DNA of 8,432 nucleotides, taken from assembly GCA_964650685.1 (NCBI GenBank), contig CAZYUW010000154.1, forward strand, positions 1-8,432. Direction: 5' to 3'. This stretch comes from Nitratifractor sp964650685. GTDB taxonomy: Bacteria; Campylobacterota; Campylobacteria; Campylobacterales; Sulfurovaceae. Positions 1 through 6,413 of this stretch are shown one piece after another (the stretch's first letter is position 1; each line of letters starts with the position of its first letter). The position numbers and the translations under genes are program-made. The notes under the pieces are model-generated. The model was not told where the DNA came from. It searched no databases and saw only the letters and a program-made list of their open reading frames with translations.

Positions 1-1548
1 CCTTGCAGCTTTTTCACCAGAGTCCGAGATATCGGGAAGTGATCGATGCTGTTGCCTCCCGGAATAGTGTATGAAACCTCGGATATCCCATCGTTGTTTT
101 TATCTATGAAGCCTTCCTGTTCTTCATCGAAATTGGAGTAGCGGTTACCATGGGTTCCATTATCCCATCGGTTTTGGGTGGGCTGTAGATGTTTGCGAAA
201 ATTCGCCAAACTCTTTTCGAGTAATTCCGGGTTGCTTTTGATGCTTTTCCGTAGCCCTTTTGGCCATGGAGTTGTTTCCAGATAGTGCATCAACTGTGAT
301 TCGCTCAACCTTACTCCGGAAGTATCGTATGCATTGAAGCCATTGTCGATCAGATCGTTGCCTGAAATCGTATTGTCTGATGGAGGCGCATATTTGCCCA
401 GATGATAGCTGTTGATTCCTATTCCGCATTGGCTGTTGGCTTTGGATGTATTGTGTGTGACGCTGTTTCTCTCCGCAGAGCAGCATAGATATATACCGTC
501 ATGGTTGCGTATAAGCAGATTGTCTTTTATCAGATTGTCGTTGGAAAAGTCTATAACTATACCATAACTATGGTTGTCGACCACTCTGTTTTTGGTGACT
601 GTATCGTGGTTTGTCAAGCACGACAACAATATGCCTGCCCCCATAAGATCGCTCCGCGTAGAGATATGATTCGTATCCAGGTTGTAGTTTCTGTACATTT
701 GGGCAAGCAGAAGCCGTATTTTTTTGTAGTCGGGAACCCTGATCTTTCCTGTTTTGCTGACTGTGTTTTTTGATATCGTGATATATTGTGAATCCTTGAA
801 TAGATGAATGCCGGTAGAACCGTTGGCATATACTTCATTTTCTTTTATCAGAATATCTTTTGATAGGATCAGTTGATTCTTTCGTTTGTTGGTATATCTT
901 TGATTCCATTTTTGCATTTTTTTTATTTCTGCCTGTGTATTATCGACAGCTGGAGGCATTTCTATATTTTGTGATTTGTCTATAATGCCTCTTACGATTA
1001 TACCTGTGTCGTTTCCGTTGATGTGTGAGTTGGAGATCGTGCACTTTTTACAGCCCAGGATATTGATGCCGTAATTGTAGTTATCGGATATATTGGAATC
1101 TTTTATCTCCACCTCTTTGGAATCCAGCAGGACAATTCCATCGTCACATTTAGTGATTTTTACCTTGTGGATCGAGACATCGTCAGCCTCTATTAATATT
1201 CCACACTCCAGCCAGCGCGCATTCAAATGCTCTGATCGTATGGCCCGAGTTCGTTATCTCGATATTTTCTATCATGCTGCCAGCCGCATGGATTGTAAGA
1301 ACATGACCTTTTCCTTCTCCATCCAGCACAGGAGGATTTGTCTTGTCTTTGCCTTTTATGATCAGGCGTTTGTCTATTGTGAAGTTTCCATAGTAGACGC
1401 CTTGTGACAGGAGTATCGCATCTCCCTCCTTTGCGAATGTGATAGCTTTTTTCAGATCGTGAAATCTACCATCTCCGCCCACCTCCAGTATTCCGGCTCC
1501 AACTGTCTGTGCAATCCATATCAAAATCACACCGGCGATATATTTCAT
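1..1548 (-). pseudogene. NosD-like secreted right-handed beta-helix protein, frameshifted and cut by the window edge
   Basis: The start at 1548 has a strong ribosome site (AAGGAGGT about 5 nt upstream) and a Sec signal peptide (MKYIAGVILIWIAQTVGA, cleavage after VGA). The first frame runs to a stop at 1183-1185. A second frame is open without interruption from about 1253 to position 1 and continues the same protein, so one base is gained, or two are lost, between about 1185 and 1253, most simply in the GGGCC near codon SG (about 1242-1247). The restored product exceeds 510 residues. It shows repeated beta-helix rungs (NYGINILGCKKCTISNSHI, STGIHLF, SYGIVIDFSNDNLIKDN, DGIYLC) and a NosD-like C-terminus (NRWDNGTHGNRYSNFDEE, then a DGIS...Y.IPGG...DHFPI pattern). 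NosD proteins are periplasmic and support copper-site assembly of nitrous oxide reductase, but no other nos gene is visible, so that role is unproven. Whether the break is a true mutation or a sequencing error cannot be decided here. Confidence 0.85.
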
Positions 1549-1883
1549 GACCTACCTCCTTTTTTCATTTTTTCGCATTGATGCTTAAAGTTCAATATGA
1601 AGAGATGCAGGTGCAGGTGCGATATCGATTAATAAAGTGAAGAATATCCATATAGTATGGTAAAAGCAAAGACGCGCCAGTTCTATGTATTGTATATAGT
1701 ATGAAAATATTCGGCTCGATTCGTTGGATTTTCCACCGCAGTGTCGGTTTTAATTTGTCTACCTATACAGTCTGGTTCACTTTTGTGGAGTCAATCTGAT
1801 TTTTTGACATCAAGGAGTGATATCTACTGTCTCGGGATCCACACAAGATAGATGTACCGTCAGGTATCACGCGAGAGATATCG

Positions 1884-1892
1884 TGCTATAAG
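1884..1892 (+). promoter_or_regulatory. Candidate extended -10 element (TGCTATAAG) upstream of sucC
   Basis: TGC TATAAG matches an extended -10 hexamer. A start site about 7 nt downstream would fall inside the inverted repeat at 1892-1916, a geometry expected of an operator. No good -35 is visible at the usual distance. Campylobacterota sigma-70 promoters often lack a -35, so this is possible but weak. Confidence 0.3.
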
Positions 1893-1916
1893 GATGTGTA
1901 AAATCTATACACATCC
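1892..1916. repeat. Perfect 9-bp inverted repeat, possible operator for sucCD
   Basis: GGATGTGTA (1892-1900) is followed by 7 nt and then its exact reverse complement TACACATCC (1908-1916). There is no T-run on either side in either direction, so it does not look like a terminator. It sits 92-116 nt before the sucC start and abuts a candidate -10 element. The symmetric TGTGTA-N7-TACACA core suggests a dimeric regulator site, but I do not recognise which regulator. Confidence 0.6.
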
Positions 1917-1971
1917 AGATCACGGACATATATAGAGTCTATGACTCATCGCTCCTTTTGCAAAAAATCCA

Positions 1972-1977
1972 TATAAT
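1972..1977 (+). promoter_or_regulatory. Candidate sigma-70 -10 box (TATAAT) for sucCD
   Basis: A perfect TATAAT hexamer is preceded by CTTTTG and A-rich DNA, in the style of Campylobacterota promoters that use T-tracts instead of a -35. It would place the start near 1984, giving a leader of about 24 nt that contains the sucC ribosome site. Confidence 0.5.
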
Positions 1978-2007
1978 TAATGACTTCAACCCAAAAAGGA
2001 GAGTATC

Positions 2008-3180
2008 GTGAATATTCATGAGTATCAGGCCAAAGAGATATTCCGCAAATACGGCGTTCCTACGCCTCGCGGAAAGCTGGCGTTGAGTGTAGATGAGGCT
2101 GTGGAGGCGGCCAAAGAGCTGGGCGGAGAGATCTGGGGCGTAAAAGCCCAGATACACGCCGGCGGCCGAGGGCTGGGCGGAGGTGTCAAGCTGGCTAAGA
2201 GCCTCGATGAGGTGCGCGAGCACGCGGACGCGATCCTGGGCATGACACTGGTAACGCACCAGACCGGTCCGGAAGGCAAACTGGTACAAAAGGTATATAT
2301 AGAGGAGGGTGCGGATATCCAGGACGAGCTCTATCTGGGTGTGGTTCTCGATCGCGCGAAAGAGATGCCGGTTATCATGGCGTCTACCGAAGGCGGCATG
2401 GAGATAGAGAAGGTCGCGGCTGAAACTCCGGAAAAAATCGTCAAGGTGGCCGTGGATCCAGCTATAGGATTTCAGGGTTTCCATGGACGGGAGCTGGTAT
2501 TTGGGCTCGGCATCACCGACAAGGCGGAGCAGAAAAAGTTTATCGATTTCGCCTCCAGACTCTATAAAGTATATATGGACAACGATGCCGAACTCATAGA
2601 GATCAATCCTCTCATCAAGACAGGATCCGGAGACTTTTTGGCGCTCGATGGCAAGATGGGATTCGACGATTCGGCTCTGTATCGTCATCCTGATATCGAA
2701 GAGATGCGCGATATTTCCGAAGAGGATCCCGATGAGCGCGAAGCCGGTAAATATGGTCTCTCCTATGTGGCACTCGATGGAGAGATAGGATGTATGGTAA
2801 ATGGAGCCGGTCTGGCTATGGGTACGATGGATACCATCAACTATATGGGCGGCACGCCGGCCAATTTCCTCGATGTCGGCGGTACGGCGAGTGCCGAGAC
2901 GGTTGCCAAAGGATTCGAGATCATTCTCAAAAATCCTAATGTCAAGGCGATTTTCGTCAACATCTTTGGCGGTATCGTAAGATGTGATCGTATAGCGAAC
3001 GGTATTCTGGAAGCGACCAAAATGGTAGATGTGAATGTTCCCGTCGTCGTTCGTCTGGATGGGACCAATGCCGCCGAAGCGGCCGAGATACTGAAAAACG
3101 CGAATATTCCCAATGTCATCACCGCCACCGATCTGGGTGACGGAGCGAAAAAAGCTGTAGAAGCGGCGAAAGGAGCTTGA
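2008..3180 (+). CDS. sucC: Succinyl-CoA synthetase, ADP/GDP-forming, beta subunit
   Basis: SucC is the nucleotide- and succinate-binding subunit of the SucCD complex, which interconverts succinate, CoA and ATP with succinyl-CoA, ADP and phosphate in the cytoplasm. The product is 390 residues, close to the 388 of the E. coli protein. The N-terminal ATP-grasp domain carries K46 and the GRG loop at 53-55. Metal-binding candidates are N200 (EIEINPL context) and D214 (ALDGKMG). The C-terminal CoA-ligase domain (about 245-390) contains the GGIVRCD phosphate-site loop at 321-327. The start is GTG at 2008, preceded by AAAAGGAG with 6-nt spacing; the resulting MNIHEYQAKEIF is the family N-terminus. 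It is followed by sucD after 4 nt, so the two are certainly co-transcribed. In an organism with OorDABC, the enzyme most likely works in the succinyl-CoA-forming direction of the reductive TCA cycle. Confidence 0.98.
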   Translation: MNIHEYQAKEIFRKYGVPTPRGKLALSVDEAVEAAKELGGEIWGVKAQIHAGGRGLGGGVKLAKSLDEVREHADAILGMTLVTHQTGPEGKLVQKVYIEEGADIQDELYLGVVLDRAKEMPVIMASTEGGMEIEKVAAETPEKIVKVAVDPAIGFQGFHGRELVFGLGITDKAEQKKFIDFASRLYKVYMDNDAELIEINPLIKTGSGDFLALDGKMGFDDSALYRHPDIEEMRDISEEDPDEREAGKYGLSYVALDGEIGCMVNGAGLAMGTMDTINYMGGTPANFLDVGGTASAETVAKGFEIILKNPNVKAIFVNIFGGIVRCDRIANGILEATKMVDVNVPVVVRLDGTNAAEAAEILKNANIPNVITATDLGDGAKKAVEAAKGA

Positions 3181-3184
3181 TAAA

Positions 3185-4063
3185 ATGTCAATTCTCGTAA
3201 ACAAGGATACAAAGATAATCGTACAGGGCTTTACCGGTAAAGAGGGGACTTTCCACGCTCAGCAGTGCATGGATTATGGTACTCGTATAGTCGGAGGGGT
3301 CACTCCAAACAAAGGAGGGCAGGAGCATCTGGGCAAACCCGTTTTCAATACCGTCAAAGAAGCGGTAGCCGAAACAGGAGCCACTGTATCGATGATATTC
3401 GTTCCGCCCGCATTTGTGGGAGACGCGGTCATGGAGGCGGCCGACGCCGGAATAGAGCTGGCCGTTATCATCACCGAGGGCGCTCCGGTACGCGACATGC
3501 AGATGGCCAAAGCCTACGCGGTCAAACATGGTATGATGACGATAGGCCCCAACTGTCCCGGTATCATTACCGCCGAGGAGTGCAAGATAGGTATCATGCC
3601 CGGTAACATATTCAAAAAAGGCAATGTCGGGCTTATCTCCAAATCAGGTACTCTTACCTACGAAGGAGCCAATCAGGTCTGCAACGAGGGTTATGGTATC
3701 ACAACGGCTGTAGGTATCGGCGGAGATCCCATCATCGGGTTGAGCTACAAGCAGCTTCTGCCTATGTTCGAGAACGATCCAGAGACCGAAGCTATAGTGA
3801 TGATAGGAGAGATAGGCGGCGATCTGGAGATACAGGCCGCCGCTTTTATCAAAGAGAACATTACCAAGCCGGTTGTCGCTTTTATCGCGGGACAAACAGC
3901 TCCCAAAGGCAAGAGAATGGGTCACGCCGGCGCGATCGTCAGCGGTAGTGCCGGTACGGCCAAAGAGAAGATGGACGCTCTGGAGGCTGCAGGAGTCAAA
4001 GTGGTAGTATCGCCTGCAGAGATAGGCAAGGCAGTCAAAGAGGTGCTCGACGCCAGAGGATAA
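3185..4063 (+). CDS. sucD: Succinyl-CoA synthetase, alpha subunit
   Basis: SucD carries the CoA-binding site and the histidine that is transiently phosphorylated during the reaction. The product is 292 residues, compared with 289 in E. coli. The N-terminal Rossmann CoA-binding domain has GFTGKEGTFH at about 15-24 and IGPNCPG at 120-126. The phosphohistidine is H247 in the motif GKRMGHAGAI. The start ATG at 3185 is served by AAAGGAG inside the last codons of sucC, consistent with translational coupling. A Rho-independent terminator follows immediately, so sucCD ends its own transcript here and the downstream oor genes need a separate promoter. Confidence 0.98.
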   Translation: MSILVNKDTKIIVQGFTGKEGTFHAQQCMDYGTRIVGGVTPNKGGQEHLGKPVFNTVKEAVAETGATVSMIFVPPAFVGDAVMEAADAGIELAVIITEGAPVRDMQMAKAYAVKHGMMTIGPNCPGIITAEECKIGIMPGNIFKKGNVGLISKSGTLTYEGANQVCNEGYGITTAVGIGGDPIIGLSYKQLLPMFENDPETEAIVMIGEIGGDLEIQAAAFIKENITKPVVAFIAGQTAPKGKRMGHAGAIVSGSAGTAKEKMDALEAAGVKVVVSPAEIGKAVKEVLDARG

Positions 4064-4079
4064 TTCGGTAATCTACTTT

Positions 4080-4110
4080 GGAGGGGATCGATGCCGCTCC
4101 CCTCTTCTTT
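4080..4110 (+). terminator. Rho-independent terminator after sucD
   Basis: GAGGGGA (4081-4087) pairs with TCCCCTC (4098-4104) across a 10-nt loop, with a possible extra G·T pair outside. The stem is followed by TTCTTT. The hairpin lies 17 nt after the sucD stop codon and points in the sucCD direction. Confidence 0.85.
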
Positions 4111-4180
4111 GTCTATCTTGAAATATGTGACAGTTTTCATATCGTCCATATATGACTGATGCTATAGATAATTTGTTCAA

Positions 4181-4248
4181 ATGCCCGGCGCCAACCTGCC
4201 GCGAGAGCATCTATACTCAGCCCAAACAGTTTAGCAGGGCTCCGGCAT
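4181..4248. repeat. Imperfect long inverted repeat (hairpin element) between sucD and the DUF5718 gene
   Basis: ATGCC (4181-4185) pairs with GGCAT (4244-4248). Moving inward, GG pairs with CC (4187-4188 with 4242-4243), GC with GC (4190-4191 with 4239-4240) and CCTGC with GCAGG (4195-4199 with 4234-4238), leaving a 34-nt loop. An alternative hairpin, AGCCC (4219-4223) with GGGCT (4237-4241), would compete with it. The element lies in the convergent gap, is more G+C rich than its flanks, and has no T-run. It could be a REP-like repeat, a large-loop terminator for the minus-strand genes, or a small RNA structure; the sequence does not decide. Confidence 0.4.
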
Positions 4249-4267
4249 AGATTTTGTCAATCCTGGT

Positions 4268-5049
4268 TCAATCGTGTTTTTTTACCTTTTGTCTCAAGGT
4301 GATCTTTTGTTTTGGATTTTTGATATTGTAAGCTTCGACTACGATCTCATCACCCTCTTTTAGATAGTTTTTCTCTCCAAACGGCGCATATGCAGTAGCT
4401 CCGATACTCACAAAGAGATTTTTTGGATAGCCGCACTCTTTGAAATGCTTTGATATATCCTCCAGGGGCCCAATATCTTTTTGGTTGTTGATTTTGTCGA
4501 TCAACCATCTTTTGAGCTTTCCATAAAAATAGCTGTAGCCGAGCAGAGGAGCATCGACGCCATATTCATGGGTTGATCCTTCTCTGATCAGGAAACTTCT
4601 GATATGGAAGTCATCCATTATCCCTCCCCTCTCGAATTTGTCAATATCTATCCATATATCTCCTTTGCCCTTTGAGTTCTCGTGCCAGCTCTTTTTTCAC
4701 TTATCTTCAGTGCACCGTCTTTGCGTATGGTGGTATCGTTGAAAACAGTGAACTTTAGAGCCACCAGATCTGCTACCTTCATGCTTTCATCGTACACCAC
4801 TTCAAAAAATATCCCTATCTCCGGCTCTACCTGAGCATTTGCTTCATATTTCGGCAGCACAAGTGTATCTTTGCTGATTGGATAAACCCCCAGGAATCCT
4901 TCGTTCCCGGGCAGGTAAAAAGGGAATATCCCTTTGGGTGCGTGCGCCTCGTCGACCTCTATGCCCACAAAATCATCCGCTTCTCCGGCTTGCTCCAGAT
5001 GGTGGGCGAAATTCCCGGCTATACCGAGACAGATAGATTCTCTCAACAT
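4268..5049 (-). pseudogene. DUF5718 family protein, split by a frameshift
   Basis: The N-terminal part (from MLRESICLGIAGNFA, start 5049) runs into a stop at 4648-4650. The C-terminal part is in another frame, reads continuously from about 4696 (KKSWHENSKGKGDIWID, then the GGIMDDFHIRSF region) and ends at 4268. Adding one A to the A6 tract at 4692-4697 joins them into a protein of about 260 residues, the usual length I recall for DUF5718 proteins in Campylobacterota. The ATG at 5049 has AAAGGAT upstream and fits the family start; an upstream in-frame ATG at 5121 gives an atypical extension. The function of the family is not established. The E75-x-E77 pair (VEPEIG), the FND triplet (D105) and a C-terminal FGEKNYLKEGDEIVV pattern recall the metal-site ExE...D layout and closing motif of fumarylacetoacetase-like (FAH) enzymes; that is my inference. 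The break may be real, a sequencing error, or compensated by slippage. Confidence 0.82.
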
Positions 5050-5083
5050 ATGTATCCTTTTGTGAAATTGTATGTTTTTCGAC

Positions 5084-5089
5084 ATTATA
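5084..5089 (-). promoter_or_regulatory. Candidate -10 box (TATAAT) for the DUF5718 gene
   Basis: A perfect TATAAT on the minus strand lies 35 nt before the DUF5718 start at 5049, giving a leader of about 28 nt with the ribosome site inside. The 100-nt gap after cmoM makes a separate promoter plausible. No clear -35 is seen. Confidence 0.45.
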
Positions 5090-5149
5090 TGTGATTTTGC
5101 TGCCGAAAAGATTTGATGCATATATGAAAATCGGCAATTTGGACCGTTT

Positions 5150-5935
5150 CTATTTCATTTGTGCCAATATGTGGATATAGCGTCCCATATCTCGAAAAGT
5201 TTCACTCCGACAATATTTGTGTTCCAGAGCGAGCAGCTTGTCCAGATCACTCTCTTCGAGCACATCATCGGTTATATAGTCGTAAAATACTCGTATTCCC
5301 GTGTATTCTACTATTTCATATCCGTGGGATCTCAGCCACTCTTTGATAACTTCCGGTTTCTGAGGATGTGGTGGAGTCAGTTTTTTGCCTTTGCCTATCC
5401 ATGATTCGTCGAGTATATAGTCGAAACGCCATGTGCCATGGAGTACATTTCTATAAACGAAACCATGATGGTTGAAAAACAGCAAAGAGATATATCCTCC
5501 CGGTTTTATGCATTTGGAGATGGATTCCAGGCTGTCCGCGGGATCGGCCAGCCACTCCAGTATGGCGTGTACGAGCAGCAGATCCTGCTGTGGTATTTTG
5601 GTCGATACGCTCTGTGCCTCTTCGTGATATAGTTTCGCTTTCAGTCCTTTTGCCGCGAAAGCTTCGCCGGCTTTTTCGAGCATTTTGGAGGATATGTCAC
5701 ATCCGCTTACCTCATGTCCCGCTTCTGCGAACCACAATCCGATCTGGCCCATTCCGCAACCGGCATCGAATATGCGCATTTTTTTTCCGTTGCGCAGCTT
5801 GTCCAGATCCTCTTTGAGTAGATCCAGGCGCAATCTGCCTTTGAGGCTTCCGTAGATACGCTTTTCGAACTGCTCCGCCATATTGTCGAAGTTACGGTCT
5901 TGTCGCACTCTATTGCCCCGAATCGGATTTTGCAT
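5150..5935 (-). CDS. cmoM: tRNA 5-carboxymethoxyuridine (cmo5U34) methyltransferase CmoM
   Basis: CmoM (formerly SmtA) uses S-adenosylmethionine to methylate the carboxyl group of 5-carboxymethoxyuridine at wobble position 34, giving mcmo5U in a subset of tRNAs. It acts after CmoA and CmoB. The product is 261 residues, the same size as the E. coli protein, and matches it closely: QDRNFDNMAEQFEKRIYGS near the N-terminus, the SAM-binding motif I DAGCGMGQ at 57-64, the acidic GCD at 78-80, HAILEWLADP at 123-132, PGGYISLLFFNHHG at about 145-158, GIRVFYDY at 213-220 and GRYIHI at 251-256. The start is uncertain: ATG at 5935 has only weak ribosome signals, and an in-frame GTG at 5908 would give a protein beginning just before QDRNF, as in E. 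coli. It follows the secreted-protein gene by 52 nt on the same strand and may share its transcript. Confidence 0.92.
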   Translation of the reverse strand: MQNPIRGNRVRQDRNFDNMAEQFEKRIYGSLKGRLRLDLLKEDLDKLRNGKKMRIFDAGCGMGQIGLWFAEAGHEVSGCDISSKMLEKAGEAFAAKGLKAKLYHEEAQSVSTKIPQQDLLLVHAILEWLADPADSLESISKCIKPGGYISLLFFNHHGFVYRNVLHGTWRFDYILDESWIGKGKKLTPPHPQKPEVIKEWLRSHGYEIVEYTGIRVFYDYITDDVLEESDLDKLLALEHKYCRSETFRDMGRYIHILAQMK

Positions 5936-5987
5936 TATGGATTTTGTTCATTTCAGCCTCTCTTTTTTCACACAATCGATACTTCTC

Positions 5988-6380
5988 TTATCTGATTCTC
6001 CTGAAACTCCATCCTCTGGCCGCGGAAGAGTACACCTCTGCATAACGCCTGAGATATACATCGTAAACGCCTCTCTCTTCAAGTACAATGGGGTCGGATG
6101 GCCCCACCCATCCGACGGGATGCTTGAATATTCTGCGATAGGATATGGTGATGGTATCGTTTTTCTTCAGGCCTGTATCGGAGCGCAAAACCTCCAGCAC
6201 TTTCGCTCGAATCGTATATCGTTTTTCATTTACGCCGCTCAGTCTGTCCGAAGAAGCCTCCACGACAATCTTCAGATGTTCGGGAGCTTTTTGTTTCATC
6301 TCTTCGTAATAATCCGGCGGCAGTTCGGCTCCAACGAAAATCGCTGCCGTTATGAACGCGACTATGACTATCTTTCTCAT
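5988..6380 (-). CDS. Small secreted protein of unknown function, possible OB-like beta-barrel
   Basis: I do not recognise a named family with certainty. The ATG at 6380 is chosen because AAAGGAG lies 7 nt upstream and the resulting N-terminus is a clean signal peptide (MRKIVIVAFITAAIFVGA, cleavage after VGA); longer in-frame starts up to 6494 would bury it. The mature part is about 112 residues, probably periplasmic. It contains alternating beta-rich segments: a YTIRAKVLEVLRS strand, GLKKNDTITISYRR (70-83), a GWVGPSDP turn (90-97), a YDVYLRR strand, and SSAARGWSF near the C-terminus. No cysteine or lipobox is present. The pattern of a strand, a 'GL..ND.I.I.Y' strand and a C-terminal 'AARG.SF' resembles uncharacterised secreted proteins with an OB/TIMP-like barrel; this is impression only. 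It is the first gene of the minus-strand trio and lies upstream of cmoM. Confidence 0.75.
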   Translation of the reverse strand: MRKIVIVAFITAAIFVGAELPPDYYEEMKQKAPEHLKIVVEASSDRLSGVNEKRYTIRAKVLEVLRSDTGLKKNDTITISYRRIFKHPVGWVGPSDPIVLEERGVYDVYLRRYAEVYSSAARGWSFRRIR

Positions 6381-6404
6381 TTTGGTACTCCTTTTTCGTT
6401 CATC

Positions 6405-6413
6405 AGTATAGCA
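6405..6413 (-). promoter_or_regulatory. Candidate extended -10 (TGCTATACT) for the small secreted protein
   Basis: On the minus strand TGC TATACT forms an extended -10 element about 25 nt before the ATG at 6380. A TTGGAC lies upstream, but at 19 bp, which is longer than ideal. The implied leader is short, about 18 nt, with the ribosome site near its 5' end. Confidence 0.45.

Larger units (their letters stand above)
1549..2007. other. Divergent intergenic region, no gene seen
   Basis: These 459 bp lie between the divergent beta-helix gene and sucC. I found no credible coding frame with a ribosome site. Contents that can be named: two direct copies of ATATAGTATG at 1650-1659 and 1694-1703, a small tandem GCAGGT GCAGGT near 1607-1618, a perfect inverted repeat at 1892-1916, and candidate sigma-70 -10 elements at 1887-1892 and 1972-1977, both pointing toward sucC. 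The rest is unremarkable and rather A+T rich. Confidence 0.7.

Noticed and set aside
160..773. Open frames on both strands inside the beta-helix gene
   Set aside because: The frame giving consecutive beta-helix rungs explains the whole stretch; the others are compositional shadows without motifs.
1892..1916. The palindrome as a Rho-independent terminator for an upstream transcript
   Set aside because: There is no T-run on either side and no plus-strand gene upstream within the window.
1939..3204. A 421-codon open frame antisense to sucC
   Set aside because: It mirrors sucC almost exactly, has no ribosome site or recognisable domain, and arises from the codon pattern of the strongly coding plus strand.
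4146..4257. A minus-strand reading of about 38 codons (including KLFGLSIDALAAGW) as a small gene
   Set aside because: It has no start codon or ribosome site after the preceding stop; it may be a gene remnant, so it is mentioned only within the structured-element finding.
5101..5136. TGCCGA...TCGGCA as a terminator after cmoM
   Set aside because: Only a 6-bp stem with a 24-nt loop and no T-run in the cmoM direction.
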